A stretch of 39,447 bases of DNA, taken from the NCBI GenBank assembly GCA_910588755.1, contig CAJUQZ010000021.1:1-39447 (forward strand), in the 5' to 3' direction. Under the pieces are notes generated by a model. It was not told the origin of the DNA and ran no database searches. It saw only the letters and a list, made by a program, of their open reading frames with translations. Below are positions 1 to 8,395 of this stretch, piece after piece. Source of the stretch: an uncultured Lachnospiraceae bacterium. Its GTDB lineage: Bacteria > Bacillota > Clostridia > Lachnospirales > Lachnospiraceae. How positions within the stretch are numbered: position 1 is the first letter of the stretch; every line of letters starts with the position of its first letter. The position numbers were made by a program, and so were the translations under genes.

Positions 1-55
1 AATGGTGCAAAGCAGGTGGTTCACGAGTTTAATTTCTGGCCGGATAGAGTACTAG
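1..55. repeat. Partial copy of CTAG-ended foldback repeat (left window edge)
   Basis: These 55 bases match the reverse complement of 16230-16284 with about nine mismatches and no gap (roughly 84% identity), ending in GTACTAG in both. The rest of the element would lie left of the window. It is one arm of the palindromic element that is complete at 16230-16395. It sits directly upstream of the ribosome binding site of the first gene. Confidence 0.8.
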
Positions 56-76
56 GTAGCACATAGGGGGATTTGT

Positions 77-1135
77 ATGAAAAAAAAGAAGAAAGTAAAG
101 CTTGTGGTTGGTGTGCTTGTGCTGGCTTTGATTGTTTTTGTGACTGGCGCTGGCGTGATGTTTCGGGAGGAGTTGAACATAGCAAATTCTGTTCGTCCGG
201 TTGCGGAAAAGGAAGGCGTTTATTATATGGAGGTAGACGGCGACTATCACTTCGGGGAATTTCTGGCGGCTGGCGGCGCCTCGTCGGACGGGGAGGTTAG
301 CGCGTTTTTGACAAACTGCATATCCCACGGCTTTTATCAGGTAGATGTGACCAATGAGGGGCCGGCATGCAGTGTTATATCCGCGATGGACGGCAGTGGT
401 AGCCATGTCTGGGGGCGCAATTTCGACTGGGACGGATCGGTTCCGGTCATTGTGAGGTGTGAGCCAGATGATGGCTACGCGTCAGTCTCCACCTGTGATT
501 TCAAAAATATCACAGGCAGCGTGGTGACAGAGCCGGACAATTTTGCGTATAAGATGCTGGCAATCGCCGCGCTTTATGTGCCGATGGACGGAGTGAATGA
601 GGCAGGGCTCTGTGTTGCGGACCTGGAAGTGAACGAGGGCGGTATGCAAAAGATAGACACAGAGAAGCCGGATCTGACCATCACGACTGCGATCCGTTTG
701 CTGCTCAACCGCGCCGCGACCGTGGAGGAGGCCATAGCGCTGCTTGGGCAGTATGACATTCATGCATCTGGCGGCATCAGTCATCATCTGGCCATTTCCG
801 ACACGTCGGGAAAAAGTGTCAGCGTGGAGTTTGTTGATGGTGAGATGATTGTGGTGGAGACGGACTGTATCACGAATTTTAACCTTGCAAACGGTGACTC
901 GGCGGCGGGCGGAGAGAGCGCAAAGGAGCGCTATGAGCTGCTCTGTGCTCTTTGGCAGGAAAAGGATGGTGTGCTTTCTGGGGATGAGATTAAAGTGGCA
1001 CTAAAGCAGGTATCCAAGACGGAGGGGGAGTGGCGGACGCAGTGGTCGGTTGTGTACCAGCAGGGTGCGCAGACGATAGATTACTATTTTGGCGCACAGT
1101 ATGAGGCACCGGTGTCGTTTTCGATCTCTCAGTAA
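77..1135 (+). CDS. Linear amide C-N hydrolase, choloylglycine hydrolase-like (Ntn family), membrane-anchored
   Basis: A 352-residue protein with a lysine-rich N-terminus and one hydrophobic segment at about 8-28, so probably anchored or exported. The Ntn signature is visible: Cys98 in GPACSV followed by GRNFDWD at 113-119, as in conjugated bile acid hydrolases, penicillin V acylases and acid-ceramidase-like amidases. Family knowledge says such enzymes hydrolyse linear amide bonds with the Cys as N-terminal nucleophile after processing. Here the Cys is internal, so activation would need removal of about 97 residues. The start has AGGGGG six bases upstream. The substrate cannot be read from sequence; classical cytoplasmic bile salt hydrolases lack this membrane segment, so a bile-salt role should not be assumed. 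Confidence 0.85.
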   Translation: MKKKKKVKLVVGVLVLALIVFVTGAGVMFREELNIANSVRPVAEKEGVYYMEVDGDYHFGEFLAAGGASSDGEVSAFLTNCISHGFYQVDVTNEGPACSVISAMDGSGSHVWGRNFDWDGSVPVIVRCEPDDGYASVSTCDFKNITGSVVTEPDNFAYKMLAIAALYVPMDGVNEAGLCVADLEVNEGGMQKIDTEKPDLTITTAIRLLLNRAATVEEAIALLGQYDIHASGGISHHLAISDTSGKSVSVEFVDGEMIVVETDCITNFNLANGDSAAGGESAKERYELLCALWQEKDGVLSGDEIKVALKQVSKTEGEWRTQWSVVYQQGAQTIDYYFGAQYEAPVSFSISQ

Positions 1136-1145
1136 TGCGGGTTAT

Positions 1146-1182
1146 ACTAGTACTCCATCCGGCTAGAAATTGAAGTACTAGT
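1146..1182. repeat. Short palindromic repeat related to the CTAG foldback family
   Basis: ACTAGTACT at 1146-1154 pairs perfectly with AGTACTAGT at 1174-1182. The intervening bases (CCATCCGG..AGAAATT) resemble the terminal arm of the 16230-16395 element (CCATCCAGTCAGAAATT in reverse complement). It looks like a shortened copy just after the amidase stop codon, and it could also act as a weak hairpin terminator since a short T-run follows. Confidence 0.6.
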
Positions 1183-1358
1183 TTATTGAGGAAAAATGTA
1201 CAAGATACCCTATTTTTGCGTCATTGCAAGACAATTTCCTATAAATATTACATAATAATTTTGCAAAAATATTACAAATTTTTGTGGAATTAATAGTATA
1301 ACTCTGTTAAAATATAACTAATTATTGGTTTTGGGAAAGTGGTAGAAAGGGATAAAGG

Positions 1359-3071
1359 ATGAAAAGTTTAAAGACAAAAGTGATTGTGCCATTGCTTTTG
1401 ATAGCATTGGTCGGGATTAGTTCTTCTTTTCTGGGATTGATCTCCCTGAAAAATCTTGGGGCGGCGGGCGATGAGATAGCAGCCCAGCGGGTTCCGGTGA
1501 TTATCACACTGGATGCGATTTCCTCGAATATACAACAGATGCAGCAGCTTTTGCTGACGCACAGTGTCATGGACACGAAGGAGGACAAACAGCGTGTGGA
1601 GGAACAGATGAGTGTATCAGCCGCGACGCTGATTGCCTATCTAGACGCATTTCAGGCGCTGACGGACGACGAGGCGACGTATCAGGAGATGAGGGCGCTC
1701 TTTGATTCGTATATGCAGAATTATGATGAGACTTACAGTCTCAGCAACATGAACAATACACGAGAGGTGACTGCTAAGGTCAATGGAATCCTCCTGGATA
1801 TCTTCACGCAGCTGCACGAGAAAATACAGGTGATGATTAGCGAGGAGCAGACCGAGATCGGGCTTGCGAAGGGAAAGCAGGACAACATCTACCAGAACGC
1901 TGTTATCATCGCATATGGCATGCTGATTATCATGGCGGTGCTGTTTGTGGCGAGCGTCATCATCGCGGTGAAGACGATTATCATGCCAACAGTTTCTTAT
2001 GAGAAGAAAATTGGTGAGATTACGCAGAGGATCAACAGCAAAAACGGCGATTTGACAGAGCGCGTGGCGATTCGCACGGCGGATGAGGTCGGAAAGCTTG
2101 TCAGGGGCGTCAACCTGTTTATTGTCACGCTGCAGCGGATTATCAAGGAAATCGTGTCGTCGTCAGATGATTTGGACGCGACATTCCGCCATGTCAATGA
2201 CAGTGTGACGGAGGTGAACAAAGATTCGAGCGAGATATCGGCTGCGATGGAGCAGGCTGTGGCGACGATGGATTCCATCTCGGCAACGATTCATGACATC
2301 AATGAGAGCACGGTTCGTGTCGGTGAGGCGGCGGGGAATGTCTCCGATGTCACCCACACCATCTATGATTATACAAAGGAAATGAAGGGCCGTGCCGAGG
2401 CGATGGAGCAGGCCGCCGAGACGAATAAGGACGGCACCAACGAGGTGGTGGGCAAGATTCTAGAGCGCCTGAACCAGGCAATTGAGAACAGCAAGAGCGT
2501 GGCAAGAGTCGATGAGCTCACCAACGAGATTTTGAACATATCAAGCAAGACAAATCTGCTTGCGCTAAACGCTTCTATCGAGGCGGCGCGCGCGGGTGAA
2601 GTGGGGAAAGGTTTTGCTGTAGTCGCAGACGAGATTCGAGAGCTTGCTGATTCTAGCCGTGAGACGGCGAACAATATCCAGAATATCAATGGTTTTGTGA
2701 TCAATGCGGTCAATGCGCTGAGTGATAATGCCAATGAGATGATTGAGTATATCTCAAACACGATTTTGCCAGACTACGATACATATGCTTCGTCAGGGCA
2801 GCAGTACAGGGAGGACGCGGAGGAAGTCAGTGCTGCGATGAACAACTGCATGAGTGAAATGGAGGAGCTTAGAAATCATATCGAACGCCTGGTTGGACAA
2901 ATGGAGCACATTGAGGGTTCTGTGTCCGAGTGCAGCAAAGGAATTGGGGATTCTGCGGAGAGCACATCGCGCCTGGTGGACGAGATGAAGCAGGTGCAAG
3001 AGAATATGGAGTCCAGCGTGAGGGTTGTGGGCAAGCTCAAACAAAGTTCGGAAGCGTTTGTGAAATTGTGA
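1359..3071 (+). CDS. Methyl-accepting chemotaxis protein
   Basis: A 570-residue transmembrane chemoreceptor. There is a membrane helix at about 7-28, a ligand-binding region at about 30-178 resembling the four-helix-bundle 4HB_MCP type, a second membrane helix at about 180-203, a HAMP domain around 205-258 and a long coiled-coil signalling domain. The conserved hairpin tip starts near residue 388 and reads TNLLALNASIEAARAGE, followed by GKGFAVVADEIRELA. It should signal through CheW/CheA to the flagellar motor or a chemosensory-like pathway. No C-terminal CheR-binding pentapeptide is visible. It appears monocistronic. AGAAAGGG lies seven bases before the ATG. The ligand is unknown. Confidence 0.97.
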   Translation: MKSLKTKVIVPLLLIALVGISSSFLGLISLKNLGAAGDEIAAQRVPVIITLDAISSNIQQMQQLLLTHSVMDTKEDKQRVEEQMSVSAATLIAYLDAFQALTDDEATYQEMRALFDSYMQNYDETYSLSNMNNTREVTAKVNGILLDIFTQLHEKIQVMISEEQTEIGLAKGKQDNIYQNAVIIAYGMLIIMAVLFVASVIIAVKTIIMPTVSYEKKIGEITQRINSKNGDLTERVAIRTADEVGKLVRGVNLFIVTLQRIIKEIVSSSDDLDATFRHVNDSVTEVNKDSSEISAAMEQAVATMDSISATIHDINESTVRVGEAAGNVSDVTHTIYDYTKEMKGRAEAMEQAAETNKDGTNEVVGKILERLNQAIENSKSVARVDELTNEILNISSKTNLLALNASIEAARAGEVGKGFAVVADEIRELADSSRETANNIQNINGFVINAVNALSDNANEMIEYISNTILPDYDTYASSGQQYREDAEEVSAAMNNCMSEMEELRNHIERLVGQMEHIEGSVSECSKGIGDSAESTSRLVDEMKQVQENMESSVRVVGKLKQSSEAFVKL

Positions 3072-3150
3072 TCAGGAAAATGGAAAAGAAAGATTATATA
3101 TCTGTCGTTTCCAAAACCTTTGAATTATGAAAGCAGATGAAAACAAATAT

Positions 3151-3172
3151 ATGACATTTGACGAAATGTCAT
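3151..3172. promoter_or_regulatory. Perfect 9-bp inverted repeat upstream of the repeat-containing surface protein
   Basis: ATGACATTT, a GACG spacer and AAATGTCAT form a perfect palindrome ending five bases before the GGAGG of the 3189 gene. Placement suggests a repressor operator or an mRNA hairpin controlling ribosome access. No T-run follows, so it is not a normal terminator. Confidence 0.5.
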
Positions 3173-3188
3173 TCATGGAGGAATGAGA

Positions 3189-4346
3189 ATGAGGAAAAAA
3201 ATGATGGCATTGCTCCTTGCGGGGATGCTGGCAGGAGTCAATGTGATGCCAGTATTCGCGACAGAGTTGGATCATACAGAGCAGGCGGCCGACGGTGAGA
3301 ATGCCGACGCAGCCGATGGAGAAAATGCAGACAGCGAGAATGCGGACGCAGCGGACGGTGAGAATGCCGACACTGCGGACGGTGAGAATGCCGATACAGC
3401 CGATGGAGAAAATGCAGACAGCGAGAATGCGGGTGCAGCGGACGGTGAGAATGCCGACGGAGAAAATGCAGACGATGGGAATGTGGAAGCAGAGGTGCAG
3501 GAGATTGTGATTCCCAAGGGAAATCTGGTAGATGTGGACGTGATCGACCTCTCACTGCACGCTGAGACGACAGGGGACCGCGCGCCAGTATATACTTATG
3601 AGAATCCCTTCAGGGGACAGGACACCTCAAAAGGGGCGGTGATTGAATTTTATGCCAATCCCACGTGGGACGTGCATGTGCTTGGAACGATATTTGCGAT
3701 AAACGGTACGGGGGAATACGACGGAAAGCTTTATTTTACACCAGGTTCTTACCTGGGGTTTAACAGCGCGGGCTTTGGTGGCTTCTTTGACGCGAATCTC
3801 TTTAACTACAACATTGTCACAGACTATATCAAGGATGGCGCGTTGATACGCATTGAACTTTTACCAGATGGATTTGCTGTCTATGCGGATGATGTATTAT
3901 GCTATGATCAGACAATATTAGACAATCCGGAGATGGCAGATGGTGACTTCAAGCCGGATTCTGATTTCAGCGGTGTTCTTGCATGGCTTTCCGGGGCGGA
4001 GGTACTGTATTTCGGATATGGTTCATGGTGGAATACAGTGTCGGATACCGCAAATATTGATCTGTCGCGTATCAGCTTCCGGCTGGCAGACGGAACTGTG
4101 CTGATGGACCAGCTGCAGGCAGATAAGGATCTGGTGGAGTCCCTTGGCGGCAGCGTGGAGGCAGTAGCGTCCGATGAACATACAGGACTACAGCTCGCTG
4201 AGGTAGATGTTGCGATATTTGACATTAATTCGGTGGAATATCAGGGAAGTTCCGTCCTTCCATTGATGACGGCTGCCGTTGTGGTGGTGATTCTTGGAGC
4301 CGTTGCTGCGGTGGTGCTGGCCTGCAGGCCACGGACATATGAGTAG
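3189..4346 (+). CDS. Secreted, C-terminally membrane-anchored protein with acidic ADGENAD repeats
   Basis: A 385-residue protein of unknown function. The start at 3189 was chosen because GGAGG at 3177-3181 is seven bases away; an in-frame ATG at 3183 is too close. The N-terminus is a signal peptide ending near VFA|TE. Residues of about 34-97 are a degenerate, highly acidic repeat of ADGENAD and SENAD units. A globular region of about 250 residues follows. The C-terminus has one hydrophobic helix (LPLMTAAVVVVILGAVAAVV) and a short RPRTYE tail, giving a type I topology with the bulk outside the cell. The globular part resembles a carbohydrate-binding beta-sandwich only in a loose sense. The repeat is probably a stalk or flexible linker. 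Confidence 0.75.
   Translation: MRKKMMALLLAGMLAGVNVMPVFATELDHTEQAADGENADAADGENADSENADAADGENADTADGENADTADGENADSENAGAADGENADGENADDGNVEAEVQEIVIPKGNLVDVDVIDLSLHAETTGDRAPVYTYENPFRGQDTSKGAVIEFYANPTWDVHVLGTIFAINGTGEYDGKLYFTPGSYLGFNSAGFGGFFDANLFNYNIVTDYIKDGALIRIELLPDGFAVYADDVLCYDQTILDNPEMADGDFKPDSDFSGVLAWLSGAEVLYFGYGSWWNTVSDTANIDLSRISFRLADGTVLMDQLQADKDLVESLGGSVEAVASDEHTGLQLAEVDVAIFDINSVEYQGSSVLPLMTAAVVVVILGAVAAVVLACRPRTYE
3288..3482 (+). repeat. In-frame coding repeat (ADGENAD units)
   Basis: Imperfect tandem units of about 15-24 bases such as GACGGTGAGAATGCCGA and GATGGAGAAAATGCAGA, all multiples of three, encode alternating ADGENAD, SENAD and TADGENAD. Synonymous differences between units show they are diverged rather than freshly duplicated. 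Opposite-strand and +2-frame open frames here are artefacts of the repeat. Confidence 0.85.
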
Positions 4347-4390
4347 AATATATGTTTGCAAAATGCTATATAATACTGCATAATATAAAG

Positions 4391-4435
4391 AAAGAACTGA
4401 CAGGGCGGCAATGCTGAACAGTCAGTTCTTTTTTT
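4391..4435 (+). terminator. Intrinsic terminator after the repeat-containing protein
   Basis: AAAGAACTGAC at 4391-4401 pairs with GTCAGTTCTTT at 4421-4431 and runs into T's. The A-rich left side means it could work in both directions, serving the convergent hydrolase gene whose stop is at 4446. Confidence 0.85.
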
Positions 4436-4445
4436 GACAAAGCTT

Positions 4446-5318
4446 TTATGACAAATTTTCTGATGAGGAATCATTTTTGTGCTGGGAAATAAAATGCGCC
4501 ATGATCTGGACAAGCTCGTTTGCCCACATGCCATTGCCACCGTGCGCATTGCCAGCCAGCTCATAGTAAATGGCGCTGTGTCCTGTCTGGTTGAGCGCTT
4601 CATACAGGTCATGGCTCATTTGGCTGTCTACAACAGGATCGCCGGTAAAGTGGAACAGTAAGACTGGCGGCAGTGTGACATCGCTGGTCACATAATTTTT
4701 GCACACGGCAACGTCAGCTTTTTCCAGGCACTCCACGTCAGTCTCAGCGCCCATCAGACAGGTGGTCGGGCGCTTTCCCCACTCTGCCGGCCATGCATGG
4801 TTTAGGCACAGCTTGATGTCAGACGATGCGGCCTGTCCGATTATTCCCGCGATTTGGTAGTCTGAAAGGTCATTTGAAATATATTTTCCATGCGCCTTTG
4901 TGAAGGCGGCAAGCAATGCGAGATGCCCTCCCGAGGAATTTCCGGCGAGGAAAATCTGATGTGTATGGATATGAAATTGTTCCGCGTGTTCAACCAGCCA
5001 TGCAACAGCCCGGTGGATATCCTCAAGTTGTGCCGGAAAAGGTGCAATGTCCGATTCCCTGACTTGGACAATGGCAAAGACATTGCCCTCCTGTGCCAGT
5101 CGGATGTACTTGGGAACATCATTATACAACTCCTGTCTGTGCCACGCGGCGCCTGGGATATATACGACCAGCGGAAATCGTTCGTCCGTCTCCCACTCCG
5201 CGCGATAGGGAAAAATCAGGCTTAGTTCTCTGGAAACATCATCGTACTGATGATATGTAATACCGGGTGCATAGAGCCACTCGGTAGTATCGTACTGTAA
5301 CTGCATTGAAATATGCAT
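4446..5318 (-). CDS. Alpha/beta hydrolase, esterase/lipase-like (BD-FAE type)
   Basis: A 290-residue cytoplasmic serine hydrolase. The start at 5318 (MHISMQ) is preceded by GGGAGG seven bases upstream; a longer frame to 5366 has no such site. GNSSGGH gives the GxSxG elbow with Ser128. A plausible acid lies in GDPVVDS and the histidine in NAHGGNGMW near the C-terminus. The oxyanion-hole region reads IPGAAW where many relatives have HGGGW. The architecture matches small acetyl/feruloyl-esterase-like hydrolases. The substrate is unknown. The next gene upstream on the same strand is 72 bp away and may be co-transcribed. Confidence 0.85.
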   Translation of the reverse strand: MHISMQLQYDTTEWLYAPGITYHQYDDVSRELSLIFPYRAEWETDERFPLVVYIPGAAWHRQELYNDVPKYIRLAQEGNVFAIVQVRESDIAPFPAQLEDIHRAVAWLVEHAEQFHIHTHQIFLAGNSSGGHLALLAAFTKAHGKYISNDLSDYQIAGIIGQAASSDIKLCLNHAWPAEWGKRPTTCLMGAETDVECLEKADVAVCKNYVTSDVTLPPVLLFHFTGDPVVDSQMSHDLYEALNQTGHSAIYYELAGNAHGGNGMWANELVQIMAHFISQHKNDSSSENLS

Positions 5319-5390
5319 CTGGACGCCTCCCTTTTTACGTGTATGGGTACTCTGGGGCATTTTCAAATACGTTTCGGGGAAATAGACCAG

Positions 5391-5684
5391 CTACCAATCT
5401 TCAGAACAATTCTGAATACCATTGGCATTGATCTGGCAAAACCATTTCACATGTGGAAAAACCGGGTAGCGCGCTAAATCATGCCGGATCACGACACCTT
5501 CTGCAAACAGATATTCAATATCCCCATCAGAGTATCGGTCTTCCTCATATACAATGACTGACATGCCTTCGTAAAGTGTGACCATATTACCCAGGCAGTC
5601 TGTTTTCGTGTCTGTCTGAGACAACATGACCATGTCATAGTCAATCATTTCATTAAAATCAACAGGCAGTCGTATTTTTTCCAA
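5391..5684 (-). CDS. Hypothetical protein, 97 aa
   Basis: A small acidic soluble protein with no family I recognise. The start is a TTG at 5684 with AAAGGGG seven bases upstream; no ATG is better placed. The sequence has a central LYEGMSVIVYEED stretch and ends with an aromatic KWFCQ region, consistent with a small beta-rich fold, possibly immunity-like given similar small orphan genes elsewhere in the window. No signal peptide or membrane segment is present. Function unknown. Confidence 0.7.
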   Translation of the reverse strand: MEKIRLPVDFNEMIDYDMVMLSQTDTKTDCLGNMVTLYEGMSVIVYEEDRYSDGDIEYLFAEGVVIRHDLARYPVFPHVKWFCQINANGIQNCSEDW

Positions 5685-5728
5685 TTTGATGCCCCTTTCA
5701 TATATGATATTGTCCTGCTTTGCTTAAA

Positions 5729-5972
5729 GATAGTGTAACTTTACCTGGGGAAGTTAATTGGCAGACTCGCTATAACTGCTGTCACAACAGACATCGAAAC
5801 GGATATACGAAAATACGCTTTTTAGATAGTCAGCGACTTCCGTACCGCAGTACGGTAAGATATAGCAGATTACGTCTATTATACATTATTATATAAAAAG
5901 ACGTCTGTTTTAGCAATAAAATTTACTCTTAAAGTGCCTGAATGGTAATCACTCAAGTAAAGTTACACTATC
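5729..5972. mobile_element. MITE-like element, 244 bp, perfect 16-bp terminal inverted repeats
   Basis: GATAGTGTAACTTTAC at 5729-5744 is exactly repeated in reverse complement at 5957-5972, with partial similarity extending a few bases inward. The interior is non-coding and includes small palindromes (CCGTAC..GTACGG and two ACGTCT-type motifs). There is no transposase gene. An IS256-like origin is a guess from the GxTAGTGTAA-like ends. I see no clear 8-9 bp target duplication. It fills most of the gene-free stretch 5685-6048. Confidence 0.75.
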
Positions 5973-5989
5973 ATGTGACAGCGGCAGCA

Positions 5990-6018
5990 TTGATCTTCCC
6001 GCCAATCTCTGCTATAAT
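5990..6018 (+). promoter_or_regulatory. Sigma-A promoter for the 6049 operon
   Basis: TTGATC at 5990-5995 and TATAAT at 6013-6018, separated by exactly 17 bases. It begins only 17 bases after the end of the MITE-like element. AAAGAGG lies before the ATG at 6049. Confidence 0.8.
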
Positions 6019-6048
6019 TAGCAGTGTTTAACAGAAAGAGGCATTACC

Positions 6049-6975
6049 ATGAAAAAATTGCGAAATATAGGGATTTTATTTTGCACGGCCGCAGCCGCAG
6101 TCATCCTTTGCAAATACACACAGCCAGAATGGTATCTCTTAAAATCGGGAACCATCAACCACATGAATATCGGTGATATCCGGCTTTGCATACTGGCGGC
6201 TGGAATGAATATCGCCATTTTTCTCGTTTATCTGGCCAGACTGCTAAGGGGAAGCAGGACTGTGCAGCAGGAGCTTCCTCGGCCATCTGACAGAGCCTCC
6301 GAACGGTTTCTTGATGAACAGAAAAAAATGGTCATGGAGTGGTGCGCCTACAACACAAGATGTGCCTGCTGTTATGGCGCGGCAGCTATGGTAATCTGTG
6401 TCATAATCAGTTGTGCATATGGTATCTGCGATGCTGGTAGAATGGCGACATATTATATTCCTATGGGATTTGTGACGGGGGAGATTTTCGCTCTGTTGGT
6501 CTGGGCGATTCAAAAAAGCGAGGCCAAACCAGACAAGATACTCGAACAGCTGAAAGAAAATTTGAATAGAGCGCTTCCTGAAAGCGCACTGCAGGATAAA
6601 TTCAAAGAGGAATTTGTGGACACAGAAAAAGACTGGGCTTTCGAGGAGCTGGCATATCATTACAAGCAGTGGGGAAAAGTCGGGAATCGTTTCTGGAGCT
6701 CTTTTTCTAGCAGCGGCGAAGTGACAGTCATAGATGCACATAGAGTGCAGAAGATCGAGGCAGAAATCCATGCCAAATCAGTGCGCACAGCACGCGTAAG
6801 GGTTTATCGCGTATCTTACAGGGCGAAGTTTTATCATCAGTATGCGAGCGGTAGACAAGAGGATGAAAAGGCGCTGATATTCTACAGAAAGGATATCATA
6901 GACAGCTTTTTGGCACTCGTGCAGAAACGGGCCGGCGAAACCATAGACATCACAAACAGATATTGGAAAGGATAG
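6049..6975 (+). CDS. Hypothetical membrane protein with C-terminal soluble domain
   Basis: A 308-residue protein with about four hydrophobic helices, at roughly 5-22, 45-67, 105-128 and 132-150, grouped in the N-terminal half. A charged cytoplasmic-looking region follows (about 155-308), including ALIFYRKDII near the end. I do not recognise the family. It has its own promoter at 5990-6018 and the PHP gene begins eight bases after its stop, so the two are almost certainly one operon. Confidence 0.8.
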   Translation: MKKLRNIGILFCTAAAAVILCKYTQPEWYLLKSGTINHMNIGDIRLCILAAGMNIAIFLVYLARLLRGSRTVQQELPRPSDRASERFLDEQKKMVMEWCAYNTRCACCYGAAAMVICVIISCAYGICDAGRMATYYIPMGFVTGEIFALLVWAIQKSEAKPDKILEQLKENLNRALPESALQDKFKEEFVDTEKDWAFEELAYHYKQWGKVGNRFWSSFSSSGEVTVIDAHRVQKIEAEIHAKSVRTARVRVYRVSYRAKFYHQYASGRQEDEKALIFYRKDIIDSFLALVQKRAGETIDITNRYWKG

Positions 6976-6983
6976 TGTAGAAA

Positions 6984-7766
6984 ATGGTTGATGGACATAT
7001 TCATATTGAGCGTGGAGCATACACACTTGACTGGATAGGTCAATTCATAGATAAAGCAGTTGAGATGGAGCTTGATGAGATATGGCTGCTGGAGCATTGT
7101 TATCGATTTGAGGAGTTTATTCCAATGTATGATTCTGTGTGCGCATACAGTCAATATGTGAATGCATGGTTTCATAGAAGCGCTGGTGCGCACAGGCTTT
7201 CAGACTATCTGGAGTTGATGGAACGGGTTAGAGATAAGCAGTTTCCTGTAAAAATCAGGTTTGGCCTCGAAATCTGTTATTTCAAGGAGTTTGAGGGCTT
7301 TATCTCTGAACTGGCAAAGGGGAAAGGGTTTGACTTTTTGCTGGGGAGCATTCATTTTGTTGATGAGTTTGCTTTTGATCATAAAGCTGAGCATTGGGCG
7401 GGGCTTGATGTTGACAGAATTTATCATAGATATTTTGAGGATTCTGTTTTTCTGGCAAAGAGCAGAATATTTGATGGCATTGGTCATCCGGATGCAATAA
7501 AGCTATTCGGTCATAAACCATCGTTTTCGCTGACAGGGTACTATGAGAGGCTGGCCAGAGAGCTTTCAGACAGCAATATGTACGCGGACCAAAATAGTGG
7601 AACCGCCAGAAGATGCCCGGAAACGGCTCCGCTTGGAATGGATAAAGAGCTGCTTGGCATATTGAAAAACAATCATGTGAAAATCATTACTTCGTCTGAC
7701 GCACATTGTCCAGAAGATGTTGGATATAAAATTAAGGAACTAAATAGCCTTATTGCAAGCGCCTGA
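6984..7766 (+). CDS. PHP-domain phosphoesterase, histidinol-phosphatase-like
   Basis: A 260-residue metal-dependent phosphoesterase. PHP motifs are in order: DGHIHIE at the N-terminus, EHCYRF near 37, GLEICYF near 95, GSIHFVD near 121, GHPDAIK near 168 and SSDAHCPEDVG near 235. These supply the His/Asp/Glu ligands of the metal centre. Relatives (HisK/HisJ type) dephosphorylate L-histidinol phosphate, but no histidine genes are nearby, so another phosphate ester is equally possible. It is translated with the membrane gene just upstream. Confidence 0.88.
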   Translation: MVDGHIHIERGAYTLDWIGQFIDKAVEMELDEIWLLEHCYRFEEFIPMYDSVCAYSQYVNAWFHRSAGAHRLSDYLELMERVRDKQFPVKIRFGLEICYFKEFEGFISELAKGKGFDFLLGSIHFVDEFAFDHKAEHWAGLDVDRIYHRYFEDSVFLAKSRIFDGIGHPDAIKLFGHKPSFSLTGYYERLARELSDSNMYADQNSGTARRCPETAPLGMDKELLGILKNNHVKIITSSDAHCPEDVGYKIKELNSLIASA

Positions 7767-7871
7767 AAATGCATATGTTTGGTATATGCGTTGGGACTTT
7801 TCAGTGATAACAGTCATGTTACAGTAGATAAGATATTAGAAATCAGGTAGCCTACGGGAGGTACACAGCAG

Positions 7872-8315
7872 ATGAAGAAATTTCGGAGAGTGACAAGTAC
7901 TGTTTTGTTTTTGGTTTATCTTGTGGTTGTGCTGCGGATTACGGTATTTCGCTCAACTTTTACACTGCAGCATTTGTGCCAGAATGGCAGAATCATTCTG
8001 ACACTTTTTGAAGGGTATATTGATTTGCTGCGGCGTGGGGAATGGTTTGCGTTTACGTATCTGTTTGTCGGCAACATTGTATGGTTTGTTCCCTTTGGCA
8101 TGTATCTGCAGTATATGGGTATTACGAAAAAGCTTCTGTACACGGCTTTTTGCGGACTGTTGTTTTCCCTCTTGATAGAAGCGCTGCAGTATCTGTTTGG
8201 AACAGGCTTTTCTGAGCTGGATGACCTGGTCCTCAATACGCTTGGTGCGTGGATTGGGGGAGGGCTGGTGAAAATGGCGGCGGGGTGGAACAGAAAGAGA
8301 ACGATGAAATCATAG
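7872..8315 (+). CDS. VanZ-like family membrane protein
   Basis: A 147-residue protein with four to five hydrophobic helices. It carries the VanZ-like signature GNIVWFVPFG, then EALQYLFGTG and SELDDLVLNTLGAWIGG. GGGAGG lies ten bases before the ATG. VanZ itself modestly raises teicoplanin resistance, but most family members have no proven role and this one is not next to van genes, so a resistance label is not justified. Confidence 0.9.
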   Translation: MKKFRRVTSTVLFLVYLVVVLRITVFRSTFTLQHLCQNGRIILTLFEGYIDLLRRGEWFAFTYLFVGNIVWFVPFGMYLQYMGITKKLLYTAFCGLLFSLLIEALQYLFGTGFSELDDLVLNTLGAWIGGGLVKMAAGWNRKRTMKS

Positions 8316-8395
8316 ATAAGTAGCACGCGTAACAAATTCGCTTATATACGTCTATTTGCTTGAAACATCATGGAATACACAATGGAGGTGGGACA

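Noticed and set aside
3238..3555. Long open frames on the minus and +2 frames across the ADGENAD repeat
   Set aside because: They are created by the repeat's periodic codons, with compositions of only a few residues and no ribosome binding sites.
7872..8315. Glycopeptide resistance by VanZ
   Set aside because: The protein is only VanZ-like and there are no other van genes; no resistance claim is justified.
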